Assembly (NCBI GenBank): GCA_027563935.2 | Contig: CM050451.1 | Location: forward strand, 105,923,565 to 105,987,564 | Direction: 5' to 3' | Source: Costus lasius | Taxonomy: Eukaryota > Streptophyta > Magnoliopsida > Zingiberales > Costaceae | Length of the DNA: 64,000 nt | Part shown: piece by piece, positions 1-11,261 of the stretch | How the letters are laid out: every line of letters begins with the position of its first letter | How positions within the stretch are numbered: position 1 is the first letter of the stretch | The notes under the pieces: model-generated | The model's database searches: none | Seen by the model: the letters and a program-made list of their open reading frames with translations, nothing else | Told to the model about the DNA's origin: nothing | Made by a program: the position numbers and the translations under genes

Positions 1-529
1 GCTAGATTCGCAGCCACCCCTCGACGAGGATGGAAAACCATCCTTGCCGCCATGCAAGCATCGATCTCCACCATCAAATCGCCGAAGAACACGTGTTCAC
101 CGGGGCAAGATCGGATCTCCACCCTGGGTTCGTCCACGTCAAAATCGACGTGGATTCCACGCCCAATCGCTGCCACCATCACTACCTCATCGAATCGAAT
201 TGCCGGCGACCTTCCAAATCTGGCAGCACTCCACCATCAGGTGATCGACGGTGGCAGTGGATGCACACGACACAGCGACGATGAATAGAGGAAATTTCCC
301 CTTTCGCGCGGGTGTGTGTTGAACTGGCTGAACCAAGTTCGGTTCAGCCTGAACCACTGGTTCGACTACTTCAGCGCCGGTTTGGGGCTGATTAGACCTT
401 AGAATCGCCCCACGGTCGATCCTCTCCATCACGCTCGCTCACAAGCTTGCGCGAGAGGGTCTGGGGTCCATGGGTCGAGTCTGAAACCCACATCCATGTG
501 TGAACCCACACTCCGTGGTTCGACTCGAC
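1..529. other. Intergenic sequence, no gene recognised
   Basis: No open reading frame here resembles a known protein. The stretch is moderately GC-rich, and its right end (CCTCG at 530-534) is one arm of a target-site duplication made by the solo LTR that follows. It therefore continues directly into 2126 onward in the ancestral sequence. It may be part of an older repeat, but I cannot name one. Confidence 0.5.
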
Positions 530-534
530 CCTCG

Positions 535-2120
535 TGTTGTGTCCGGAATTGCACGGATACTCGAAGTAATAAAAGATATCGAACCCACAGAGACCTACGG
601 GTTAAGTACCAAATAATTGAATTCTTACTATCTAAGCGATCCATGTAAGATGATGTTAAATAGAACGAAAATAGCGAATACTGTAGTATAAGATCGGAGA
701 GAGAAAACTGGGACAAAGGTTTCATCACTCTTTAATTCTCATGACTATACATAATAAACATTTTATCGGTTATTCAAATCATGATAAAGAAAAATTTACT
801 TATAAAGAAATTGTCTCGCTTTTGCGGCAACAATTTACACGGAACAGCCTTCATTCTCGTGACTTGCTGCTCAGTGTTATCTCGGTCTATATTATCATAT
901 CTGAAACAATGAAATCAAAACTCACATATAAAATAAGCATCATAAATTAGGGTTCTAGGACTTAGCTATTCTCATAATCTAGGTTTCTAGATCTAATCTA
1001 AGGGTTCCAGGTTTATAAATCACCTCTCGGTCCATATTACAAACCCTAAAACATGTAAATAATAATTTCAAAGAAAATAAATGACAAAGGCAAAATTATC
1101 ATTAAAAGAATAACCAATAGAGTAAAAATTATCCAGTCATTACAGAATTAAAAGGGGATTACTCACTAAGTCCTAAAGAAAAGAATTACGCTACCAAAGT
1201 CATAGGAATAGAATAAATATTCATAAAAATATTCAGAATTCAGAAAAAGAGAAAACAAGGGTTTACTGTAATTACAAGGGTGTGAAAAAAATCACAGCCT
1301 CGTGATTTTGGAAATTTTCGGGCTGCTACAGTAACGCTACAATAACAGGTTGCTACAGTAAAACGTGATTTTTCCTTCCGCCCGAATTTTGTTTCGCTGA
1401 TTTCTCCCTCGATCGAACTCCTTTCGATTTGTCTTCTCCTCCTTTGGACGAAACTCTCCTGAAAATTTCACGGCCAAAGGTGGCCTCTACGCCTCTCTAC
1501 GAGAGGCCTAGCCCTAGCAGTGCCCTTCTCGATTTCTCCCTCGATTCTTAATGAAATTCGATGATTCTCGTCCTCAAATCTTCTCCTCGATTTATAAAAG
1601 ATCCCAGTACTTTAGATTCTGAAATGGTGCCCTGGATCTCCTCAATTTAGCTTTGGAAATTTTGGAAACGGGAGGTGGCAACGGAAGACTCGGGCAAGAA
1701 TGTAATTACGGCCATAATTTTTATTATGGCAGTGGCATAATTTGTTCTGTATATTCTGGGCAGAAAATTACGATCTGTATAAATAATTACAGCACTGCCA
1801 TAATTTCTTCTGTGTATTCTAGGCAGAAATTACGACCTATAATAATAATTACGGGAAGGATGTAATTTTCAAACTAGCTCCGATTCGCATGAAATTTGAT
1901 ATATGACTTCATCTCGACGTCTGGAATCCATTCGTACACTCGGATCTTTCAAAATCCATCGAAATTAGGCCTTTTTTACTTGAAAATAATCAAAAATAGA
2001 AAAATGTCTAGATTCCACAATATTTGACAAATAAAGCTTAAAAACAAACAAAATAGCATAAATATGACTCAAAAAGACTAACAAATAAAATAAAATATAC
2101 TATGAATTTTTGAGTCATCA
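535..2120 (-). mobile_element. Solo LTR, Athila/Tat-like Ty3/gypsy family (copy S0)
   Basis: Read on the minus strand the 1586-bp unit starts TGATGACTCAA and ends ...CCGGACACAACA, so it has the TG...CA ends of an LTR. It is flanked by a perfect 5-bp duplication CCTCG at 530-534 and 2121-2125. Near its 3' end it has the family signature 'ggttcgatat..ttattacttcga..ccgtgca', which in OTA-type gypsy LTRs lies just before the LTR end. No internal region is attached, so it is a solo LTR left by LTR-LTR recombination. A TATA-like motif on the minus strand lies at about 1590-1599, with a repeat array upstream of it (1703-1858). Confidence 0.8.
1703..1858 (-). repeat. Short repeat array in U3 of solo LTR S0
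   Basis: Two imperfect copies of a roughly 60-bp unit (about 1734-1795 and 1797-1856) share the blocks gccataattt, ttctgt.tattct, ggcagaaa and attacga. A third partial copy lies to the left around a 'gtaattacggccataat' block. Inverted AATTACGGCC/GGCCATAATT motifs make the array locally palindromic. It ends 262 bp from the LTR start and lies about 100 bp before the TATA-like motif, the same place as arrays in the other members of this LTR family. Confidence 0.6.
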
Positions 2121-2125
2121 CCTCG

Positions 2126-2914
2126 CCCTTTGGACTTGTGTCAACCTCAGTGACACAATCGCACGCCCGAGTCGTCCAACACATCTGATGACGAGGGGTC
2201 TCGTCATTGATCACCCTCGGTGTGCTTTGGGATTTGTGCTAAATCCTGGGAGCATCACATCGTTATCTAACTTATATCTCAAGCAACCAATATTTTTTTA
2301 TGGAGAAAACTAATAATCCCTTCAAGATTAGTAATTTTTATTTAATAATTTTTATTTTTATTTTTTTAACTTTATAATCATAAAAGTATATTATTTTATA
2401 AAATTACTTGTTAAATGAACTAAAAAAATACTATTTTCTTTGAATTTAGTTCTTGAAAAATATTTTTATATTTAGTGTTTGGATCAAATTGTAATCCTTT
2501 AAATATTAGCTTTTCTTTCTAGTATTAAATGCATTCGTTTGGATGCCAAAATTAATTAACTAGTTAACTCTAGAATGGTAAAGATTTTTTTTTGATAAAT
2601 TTAAAATTAATTAAGTGGTCATAAAGAAAATAGCCCAATAATAGCAAAGAATTGTAAACATGATCAATCTAATTTTATTTATTTATAAATAAATAAGAGT
2701 AAAAAAGGCCAAGATTCTAAACAATTTGCATATTTTAAATCGTTGATTACATATAAAGCTAATTACTATAATTTGATCTGAAATCAATTAAATTGCCATG
2801 ATATATGTAATTGAATTGATATTAATAGTAGAGAGTATTAATTAATCTCATTTAAACTAATATTAGTTCTGTTCTCAAGTTCGGGTTGACTACGGAAGCA
2901 CATATAGTTGTTTT
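2126..2914. other. AT-rich intergenic sequence
   Basis: The first 150 bp are GC-moderate and continuous with the sequence left of the solo LTR. The rest is strongly AT-rich, with short palindromic ATTTATAAAT stretches. No gene is seen. The last five bases (GTTTT, 2910-2914) are the left target-site duplication of the copia element. Confidence 0.5.
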
Positions 2915-3135
2915 TGTTATCAATAATATTATGGATGTCCATTCATCCTCTTTCGGTTTCATTTGGTTATAAAACTTATATAACATAATTAACTTATGTA
3001 TTTATTAATCATAAGTTATAAATCTTTTGGATTGCTATAAATAGAGTACCCCTTTTTGTATTGGAATATAGAAAGAAAATAAATAAAGCTATCTCAATCA
3101 TTTACTTTGTTTATTGATTTGTTTTATTTTTAATA
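2915..3135 (+). repeat. 5' LTR of the copia element
   Basis: The 221-bp repeat begins TGTTATCAATAATATT and ends ..TTTTTAATA. It matches the 3' copy (208 bp) closely, with a few substitutions and small indels. A TATA-like 'ctataaatagag' motif lies inside. The internal region starts with cgttatcagcatgaag, where the primer-binding site of such elements lies. Confidence 0.9.
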
Positions 3136-3721
3136 CGTTATCAGCATGAAGAAATGTCTATCAAGTATAATATTTATTATTTATTTTCTCTTGGTAAAGA
3201 TTTAAATCGCCCTACCATTTAATCTTTACTCACACATATTGTTTAAATTCTGTGATATTACTCACTCATTTCAATTTTGTGTTCATTGGCATTTAAATTT
3301 GAAAATTTAATTCTGTTTTCTATAATTTTTCAGATCTCGCATAGCATTCCAATTCTGTTAATTGTTTTGTAATTATGTTAAGAGATCTACTATATCTACT
3401 ATTCTGATTACTTAATTCCAAATTCTAATCTCAGCATAATCTTGCTTGTAATAACTATTATGAATTCCTATTTATTTTTGCACGTGAGCAGAATTGTTAA
3501 ATTTCAATATAAAAAAAAAAAAACTCAAACGCGAGAATTCGAACCGTGTCTGCACATTTCACCTAATTTTAACTTTGCTACAGCTTCCATTATTTTCTTT
3601 TGGTTTTGTGTTTAATAATATAATACAACTACTTTTATTCATTTCTTAATCATTAGTTTTTTATCTAAATAATATTGAATATTATCTAACTTGTTTTTAT
3701 ATTTTTATGATAGTACTAAAT

Positions 3722-4758
3722 ATGTCAAATCTTGCAAAATTTGAGTTTGTGGCTCTTGACATTACGGGGAAGAATTATTTATCTTGGGTGCTAGATGCAT
3801 AAATTCATTTAGATGCCAATAGCCTTGGAGATAATATTAAAGAAGGAAATGAAACATCTAATCAAAATAAAGCCAAAGCTATGATTTTTATTCGTCATCA
3901 TCTCTATGAAGAATTAAAAGCTGAGTACCTCACGGTAAAAGACCCACTTGTTCTTTGGAATAATTTAAAAGAAAGATATAACCACCAGAAAACGGTAATT
4001 CTTCTAAAAGCTCGTTATGATTGGATGCATTTAGGTTTACAAGATTTTAAAACAGTAAGCGAGTATAATTCTGCAATATTTAGGATTACTTCTCAATTGA
4101 AATTATGTGGAGAAAGGGTCACTGATGATGACATGTTAGAGAAAACATTCTCCACTTTCCATGCATCTAATGTGCTCCTGCAGCAGCAATATCGAGAAAA
4201 AGGTTTTAAGAAATATTTTGAGTTGATTTCTTGCCTTCTTGTGGTTGAACAAAATAATGAGCTTTTGATGAAAAATCATGAGTCCCGTCCAATTGCCATT
4301 GCTCCATTCCCAGTAGTGAATGTAGCAACTCACAACCAACATTCTGTTGGGCAAACTCGTGGTCGTGGTTATGGTCATGCTAATGATCGTGGTCGTGGTC
4401 GTGGTCGTGGACATGGTCGTGGATATGGATATGGTCGTAGTAAACATTCCAAGAATATTGTTTTTCATCGAAAGTGGAAAAATAATGAAATAATGATAAA
4501 GAGAAGGGTGTGAAGAATAGCAAACATATTGAAAATATATGCTATCGCTGTGGTAGAAAAGGTCATTGGTCACGTACCTACCGTACACCAAAACATCTCG
4601 TTGACCTTTATCAAGAATCATTGAAAAACAAAGAGAAAAAGATAGAGACAAATTTTGCTTGTGAAGATGGTAGTTTTAAGTATGACCATATGGACATTAC
4701 TCATCTAGACGTTGTTGATTTCTTTGCTGATCTAGAAGAAAAAAAATTAATTATTTAA
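3722..4758 (+). pseudogene. copia Gag remnant with degenerate CCHC zinc knuckle
   Basis: The ATG at 3722 opens a reading frame typical of copia Gag (UBN2-type) that hits an early TAA at 3800-3802. It then reads openly from 3881 to 4513 through the Gag core, with motifs such as LKERYNH, FRITSQLKLCG and LLQQQYREKGFK, into an RGRGRGHGRGYGYGR basic tail. A frameshift near 4500 moves the rest to another frame (4510-4758), where the knuckle reads CYRCGRKGHWSRTY. The final cysteine of CX2CX4HX4C is replaced by tyrosine. Gag would package the RNA in virus-like particles; this copy cannot make a full protein. Confidence 0.9.
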
Positions 4759-4939
4759 TTGGAGATTGTAGTGTTCAAAAATAATTTCTTATATATCGAT
4801 ATCTTATCTTAATATGTTTTTTTCATCAAATAAAATAATAAATTTTATTATATTTTGTTATCTTTTAAAATATAATATTTTTTCTCTAGTAGCATTTTTC
4901 TAACTGTATAGACTTTTATTTTTCAATGAAGAATGAGTA

Positions 4940-7679
4940 TTCCTTTGGTTGGCACCAACATCAATACTGAAGATATTTGTCTCGCTGATAGTGCAACAAC
5001 TCACACAATTCTCAAGGATAAAAAAATACTTCTCTCATTTAACAATGCAAGAAGCTAATGTTAATACTATATCTGGTAGTACAAAAATAATTGAAGGCTC
5101 CGGAAGAGCTAATATATTATTACATAGAGGAACCAAATTGCACATTGATAATGCATTATATTCTACAAAGTCTCAGAGAAATTTATTAAGCTTTAAAGAT
5201 ATCCGCCGAAGTGGATATCATATTGAAACAACAAATGAAGGGAATATTGAATTCCTTTATATCACGAGACTTATATTAGGTAAAAAATATATATTTAAAA
5301 AATTACCTATATTTTCCGCCGGATTGTACTACACTTCTATTAAAACAATTGAAACATATAATATTGTAAACTAGACGTTTACAGGCAATAACAAATTCAT
5401 TATTTGGCATGATCGATTGGGTCATCCTGGATCTATTATGATGTGAAAAATAATTAAAAATTCATATGGACACTTATTGAAAAGCCAGGAGATTCTTTAA
5501 TCCAATAATTTCTCATGTGCTGCTTGTTTCCAAGGAAAGTTGATAATTCGACCATCACCAGTAAAAGTTAGGACTGAATCTCTCGCGTTCTTAAAATGTA
5601 TACAATGTGATATTTGTGGACCAATACACCCACTATGTTGACTATTTAGATATTTTATGGTTTTAATTGATGCTTCAACTAGATGGTCACATGTTTGTTT
5701 ATTATCAACCTGCAACCAGGTGTTTGCGAGATTGCTTGCACAAATAATTTGACTAAAAGCTCATTTTCCTGATTATCCAATTAAGAAAATATGCCTTGAT
5801 AATGCTGGTGAATTTATATCTCAAGCTTTTAATGAATATTGTATGTCTATTAGAATTGATATTGAACATCCTGTAGCACATATTCATACACAAAATGGAC
5901 TTGCAGAATCATTCATTAAGTGCTTATAATTGATTGCAAGACCATTGCTTATGAGATCAAAGCTTCCAAATTCTACTTGGGGATATGCAATCTTGCATGC
6001 TGTAGTATTGATTCGTATCAGACCAATAAGCTATCATAAGTTCTCCCCTTTACAATTGGTTTTTGGTCAGGAACCTAATATTTCCCATCTAAGAATTTTT
6101 GGATGTGTTGTATATGTTCCAATTGCTCCACCACAGCGCACTAAGATGGGTCCTCAAAGAAGGTTGGGAATATATATTGGATATGAGTCTCCATCTATAA
6201 TAAAGTATCATGAACTATTAACAGGAGATTTTTTCATGGCTCGATTTGCCGATTATCATGTTGATGAATCAAATTTCCCGACATTAGGAGAGAAAAGAAG
6301 CAGTTGGAAAAAGAGATTAGTTGGAATGAATTATCATTATCTCATATTGATCCTCATACAAAACAATGAGAATTAGAAGTTCAAAGGATAATTCATTTAC
6401 AAGGCTTAGCTAACCAATTACCAGATGCATTCACTGACCCAAAAAGAGTAACTAAGTCATATATACCAGCTACTAATGCTCCAATAAAAATTGATATTCT
6501 TATTGAAAAATCTAGTATCGCAAATAAGTCTCAAGCATGCATGAAGCGTGGCAGACCCATCGATTCCAAAGATAAAAATCCTCGCATAAGAAAATGCGCT
6601 AAAAATCAAGATGGCCGAATCGAGGATGTAATAACTCCAAAAGAGTCCTCTGACATAATCAATATTCCAATTCCAGAAGAAACACAAGAAACTGAAATTT
6701 GTGAAAATAAAAAGATCTCAATAAATTATGTCATGAATAGACTACAATGGAATCGACATGAAGTCAATGTTGATGATGTTTTTGCAAATAATATAGCTCT
6801 TGATATAATAAATGATAATGAGGATCATGAACCAAAATTTATTTCAGATTGCAAACAAAGAGATGATTAGCCAAAATGGAAAAAATGCAATTGAAGCGGA
6901 ATTAAATTCTCTTGCTAAACGAAAAGTTTTTGGACTTGTAGTCCATACACCTAAAGGTGTAAAACCTGTTGGATATAAGTGGGTTTTTGTACGAAAACGA
7001 AATGAGAATGATGAAATTGTGAGATATAAAGCACGACTTGTTGCTCAAGGTTTTTCACAAAGACTCGGCATTGATTTTGAAGAAACATATTCACCTGTGG
7101 TTGATGCTAGTACATTTTGGTACTTAATTAGTCTAGTAACACAAGAAGGGCTTGATTTACATCTAATGGATGTTGTTACACTCTATTTATATGGATCTCT
7201 AGATAATGATATTTATATGAAGCTACCTGAAGGTTTTAATCTTCCTGAAACACATAATTCATGTTCACGAGAAGGTTATTCAATTAAATTAAATTAATCC
7301 CTTTATGGGTAGAAACAATCTGGACGTATGTGGTATAATCGCCTTAGTGAATATTTGCTAAAAGAAGGATATAAAAATAACCTCATTCGTCCATGTATTT
7401 TTATTAAAAGATCTAAAAATGGATTTGCTATAATTGCTGTTTATATTGATGACTTAAATATTATTGGAACTCTGAAGAGCTTCTAAAAGTTATATCTTGT
7501 TTAAAGAAAGAATTAGAGATGAAAGATTTTGGAAGGACAAAATTTTGTCTTGGATTACAAATTGAATACTTAAATAATGAAATTTTTATACATCAAAATA
7601 TTTATTTAGCAAAGGTGCTAAAAAGGTTTTATATGGACATATCACATCCGTTGTGTACTGCAATGGTTGTACGGTCATT
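4940..7679 (+). pseudogene. copia Pol remnant, first part: protease, integrase, start of reverse transcriptase
   Basis: The protease motif ADSATTHT lies near 4985-5010, in a different frame from the protein that follows, so a frameshift sits near 5020. The integrase zinc-binding start (HDRLGHPGS) is near 5405, and DNAGEF from the integrase core is near 5800. The core's conserved E region follows a stop near 5928. Reverse transcriptase begins near 6880 (GYKWVFVRKR, YKARLVAQGF, ETYSPV), with the YIDD active site near 7443. At least five stops or frameshifts interrupt the reading. The frame is then cut at 7679 by a solo LTR and resumes at 9261. Confidence 0.9.
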
Positions 7680-9260
7680 TGATGTCATGCATTTTTATAG
7701 TGATTTTTATTATTATTTCATGATAAATGTAGGCTTATTTAAATATTTTTACACTCCTTTAAAGCTTATTTACTTCAAAGCTTCAGAATCTTCACTTTTC
7801 GTCTTTCTTATGAAATTTTAGGTTAAATCACCCAATTTTGAAGAATCTAAAAGCATAAGGTGATTTCTTATGAGAAGACGAAGCTGCCCGTAAAATTTGG
7901 GCTCAATCAGAACTTTTTCTGGACTTCACGGCCAGGTGAACCCCACGGGGTTCACCGGTGATCTTGCCAAAGAACGAAACTCACCGCGCACTTCACTGCC
8001 TAGTGAACCCAGCGGGGTTCACCGGTGATGTTAGGGTATCCGAGATTTGCCGCACGCTTCACTGGCAGGTGAACCCCATGGGGTTCACCCGTGATTCTGA
8101 CTGATAAAACCTGCGTAGAGGTATACCATGGACTTCACTGGTAGGTGAACCCGGCGGGGTTCACCTATGATTATTTTGCAAGAGAACTGCACAGAACACT
8201 TCACCACCTGGTGAACCCGGCGGGGTTCACCCGTGATGCTGTCTGGACAGCACGACCTTTACTCGGTTTTTTGCTGATTTCGGACCCGATTCAAGTCCAA
8301 ATTTGGCAAGTGAGGACTCTATGGAAAGCTTATTCTAAGGAGAACAAATAGAGTATAAAAGCCCCAATTCCGTGACCTAATCATCGAGCAATCTTACGAC
8401 GAAACAGCTAGGGCGGACGAACACGGTGAACAGGCGACTTCGGGGCGATTTCTAGAGATTCGATCATCGGAATTCAGTGATTCTTGCTTATTTCTTTCGG
8501 TTCTTCATCTCCTCCCTCTTAGAAACCTTTTCCTGTGATTTTCCTATGTACAAAGAGAGAATTTTTTAGCGATTCAACTATAGTTGTAGCGTAAACTTTA
8601 TTTTAGGGCTAGGTTGAAGCCCTCTAACGATTTCTACTTTGCAATTCATGTGTTAACTTTGTTATTTAGATCTTATTCTGAGCATATTTCACTTGAAGTA
8701 TTAATTTATTGATATTTACTCTGGCTAAGTATTATCATGTCATAGTTATTACAGTTCATAACGAAAGTAGAATTGTAACGACGGAACCTCTTTGTGAATC
8801 TTGCGAAGGCTCGACACGAAAGTGCTTGTTCTTCGCTCGAGGGTCCATAATCTACCACGGAACCCATTGGGTTTGTCTAGAACAATCCACCGCGAAAGTA
8901 GGAGACGTTTTGGGTAAATACTGAGGTGTACACTCGAAAGAGGGCATCCTGTACCATATGGTAGATTCCTTATGCATATTTGTAAATCTATGTAACTGAA
9001 ATTTGTTTCTTAAGCGCATATAAAATCGTCAGAGTGGTGGAAACCAAAGCCCTGATATTCTCTCTCATATATTTTCCCTGCCGTAGTTGTTTGATTTCTT
9101 GCTTACGATTTCGCTTAGTTTTAGTTTTTAAGTTCCGAAAACCACGATTTGATCAGCTTAGATTCCAAGAATTATATTTTCTGGTACTCACCTTGTTCCC
9201 TATGGGATTGGATATCTTTTGTATTACTTCGACATTTCTGTGCACTTGCGGATAGTGTCA
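7680..9260 (+). mobile_element. Solo LTR, Athila/Tat-like family (copy S1), nested in copia pol
   Basis: The 1581-bp unit starts TGATGTCATGC and ends ..GCGGATAGTGTCA, with a perfect duplication TCATT at 7675-7679 and 9261-9265. Removing the unit and one TCATT restores the copia reading across the site (valine-arginine-serine, then leucine-aspartate-valine). The end carries the family signature 'tattacttcgac..gtgcacttgcgga'. A TATA box (tataaaa, 8354-8360) follows a five-copy repeat array. No internal domain is present, so it is a solo LTR. Confidence 0.88.
7924..8237 (+). repeat. Five palindromic repeats in U3 of solo LTR S1
   Basis: Five imperfect copies start near 7924, 7991, 8057, 8133 and 8199 (spacing 67, 66, 76 and 66 bp). 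Each has the form cttcac..c..ggtgaacccNNcggggttcacc.gtgat, so GTGAACCC and GGGTTCAC face each other and can form a hairpin. The segments between cores (about 28 bp) differ. The array starts 244 bp after the LTR start and ends about 117 bp before the TATA box. Confidence 0.9.
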
Positions 9261-10028
9261 TCATTAGATGTGAACAAAGATCCCTTTAGACCTCAAGAAA
9301 AGGATGAAGAACTACTTGGTCCTGAAGTACCATACTTTAGTGCAATTAGAGCACTAATGTATCTTGCTAATTATACACGACCTGATATATCATTTGCTGT
9401 TAATTTATTAGCAAGATATAGTTCTTCACCTACGCGAAGGCATTGGAATGAAGTTAAGCATATACTTCGTTATCTTAGAGGAACAATAGACATGGGTTTG
9501 TTTTACTCAAAAGAGCTCAAGTCAGACTTAATTAGTTATGCAGATGCAGGTTATTTGTCAGATCCTCATAATGGTCGATCACAAAGAAGTTATTTTTTTA
9601 CCTGTGGTGGAACAGCTATATCATGGCGGTCTATGAAATAGACCATAGCATCCACATCTTCTAATCATGCAGAAATTTTAGCTCTACATGAGGCAAGTCG
9701 AGAATGTGTTTAGTTGAGATCTATGATTCAACACATACGTAACACTTGTAGCTTATCTTCAGAAAAAATAATTCCGACAATCATATATGAGGATAATACT
9801 GCATGTATTGCCCAATTAAAAGAAGGGTACATTAAAGGAGATAGAACAAAACATATTTCACCAAAATTCTTTTTCACTCATGATCTTCAAAAGAATGGTG
9901 ATATAAGTATTCAACAATTTCATTCAAGTGATAATCTAGCGGATCTATTTACCAAGGCACTTCCTACTACAATATTTGAAAAGCTTGTATATAATATTGA
10001 GATTCGTAGGCTCAAAGATATCAATTGA
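9261..10028 (+). pseudogene. copia Pol remnant, second part: end of reverse transcriptase and RNase H
   Basis: Reading resumes after the nested LTR with SLDVNKDPFRPQEKDEELLG, then YLANYTRPDISFAVNLLARY and the RNase H part (SYADAGYLSD; YEDNTACIAQ near 9788; HISPKFFFTHDL; DLFTKALP near 9950). A stop at 9639-9641 (wild-type members usually read tryptophan-lysine-glutamine here) and another near 9711 break the frame. The end lies about 115 bp before the 3' LTR, as expected for copia. Confidence 0.9.
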
Positions 10029-10142
10029 CATTTATAAATATAGTGTACTCTTTTTTCCTTTATTAGGTTTTTATCCCACAAGGTTTTTCCTAGTAAAGGT
10101 TTTAACGAGACATATATTTTATAATGGACATCCAAGGGGGAG

Positions 10143-10350
10143 TGTTATGAATAATATTATGGATGTCCATTCATCCTCTTTCAATTTCATTTGATTATAA
10201 AACTTATGTACATAATTAACTTATGTATTTATTAATCATAAGTTATAATTTTTTTGGGTTGCTATAAATAGAGCACTCTTTTTTATTTTAGAATATAGAA
10301 AGAAAATAAATAAAATTATCTTAATCATTTACTTTGTTTTATTTCTAATA
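10143..10350 (+). repeat. 3' LTR of the copia element
   Basis: The 208-bp repeat begins TGTTATGAATAATATT and ends ..TTTCTAATA. It follows a purine-rich tract and is followed by the duplication GTTTT (10351-10355). Differences from the 5' LTR (scattered substitutions and an about 13-bp length difference) show the insertion is not recent. Confidence 0.9.
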
Positions 10351-10355
10351 GTTTT

Positions 10356-10835
10356 TGCCATTTGAATTTTTTTTTACTTGCATTGGCTTTGTGTTGCAAT
10401 ATTGACTTGACTGACCACAACAGTCAAAATTCCTTGAAATTTAAATTGGCCGCGCACCCGTGCCAACTTGTGGTCCAGACTTGAGAGCACTGAGATTGAC
10501 CTTTTTCCACCTTGCAAGACAGGCTTTGACCAGAGCTGGCAGGTGGTTTTCATTCAACGTGCATTGAAAAACACAAAACAAAATGTCCTTGTCCCATGAG
10601 TTCATTAAAGCATGTGAATGAACACGATGAATTTAATTTCGTTTTATTATTTGATCATAAATGAAACAACTATTCTCATGGAAATTCCATGCAGTTGTCA
10701 CCTGCTGGAGAATAATTATTATATAATTTGATGTAGAAATCTCCATTCAGTCACTAGTAAGGCCCAAAACAAATTATATATAGACATTGTATCTAATTTG
10801 ATGTAGGTGTGGAATGCACCCCTTTTTGTATCACT
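10356..10835. other. Intergenic spacer between two retroelements
   Basis: No gene or repeat is recognised. The first 15 bases continue the target site of the copia element; the last five (TCACT, 10831-10835) are the left target-site duplication of the next element. Confidence 0.5.
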
Positions 10836-11261
10836 TGTTGGAATAAAATTAAATAAAAATTAATGTTAGTATTAAATGCTAATGTTACTTTTTTTTGTTA
10901 ACAAGTCTTAAAAAGCTTGTTCTTGCGAGAGAGTGAGAGAATGTGATTTTTTTTTTCTTCTTTTATTTTATATCTTTTTGGTTTTCTTAGATTTTGCTGC
11001 TTGTTGTTAAAAGGGCATCCGATCAATTTCTCCATGGTCATGCCTACAGGAGAAAAATACTCGATTGTATCCTGGGTATTCAGTCCAGATTTAACTTATA
11101 CGAGAGTCCGAGTTTTTACTTAAGGACAAGCCGCAACGTGTCTCCGAGTTTTATCTTTCTAATTCTTTTTTACATATTATTTTTCAAATTTTATTACTTC
11201 ATGATCTATGTTTTTTATGTTCTATTTAAATAAAGGTCTAGATAAAATTTTTAGACCAATA
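10836..11261 (+). repeat. 5' LTR of the non-coding LTR element
   Basis: A 426-bp repeat colinear with the 3' copy, sharing blocks such as 'gcgagagagtgagagaatgtg', 'tatctttttggttttctt' and 'aaataaaggtctagataaaat'. The terminal CA has become TA here. I see no match to the usual initiator-methionine primer site after it. Confidence 0.85.

Larger units (their letters stand above)
2915..10350 (+). mobile_element. Ty1/copia LTR retrotransposon, degenerate, with a nested solo LTR
   Basis: Two LTRs (2915-3135 and 10143-10350) bound an internal region whose protein remnants run in copia order: Gag, protease, integrase, reverse transcriptase, RNase H. A perfect 5-bp duplication GTTTT flanks it at 2910-2914 and 10351-10355. 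A purine-rich tract (catccaaggggga) sits just before the 3' LTR. The pol region is cut at 7679/9261 by a later solo LTR. In-frame stops and frameshifts occur throughout, so it cannot encode its own proteins. Without the nested LTR the element is about 5.85 kb, near the usual copia size. Confidence 0.93.

Noticed and set aside
4136..4651. 171-codon minus-strand frame over copia gag
   Set aside because: Antisense of the GGTCGTGGTCGT-type Gag tail; it gives threonine runs and no domain.
7924..8237. CRISPR-like array because of the regular 66-bp spacing
   Set aside because: The host is a plant nucleus, only five imperfect units are present, and they lie in an LTR before a TATA box.
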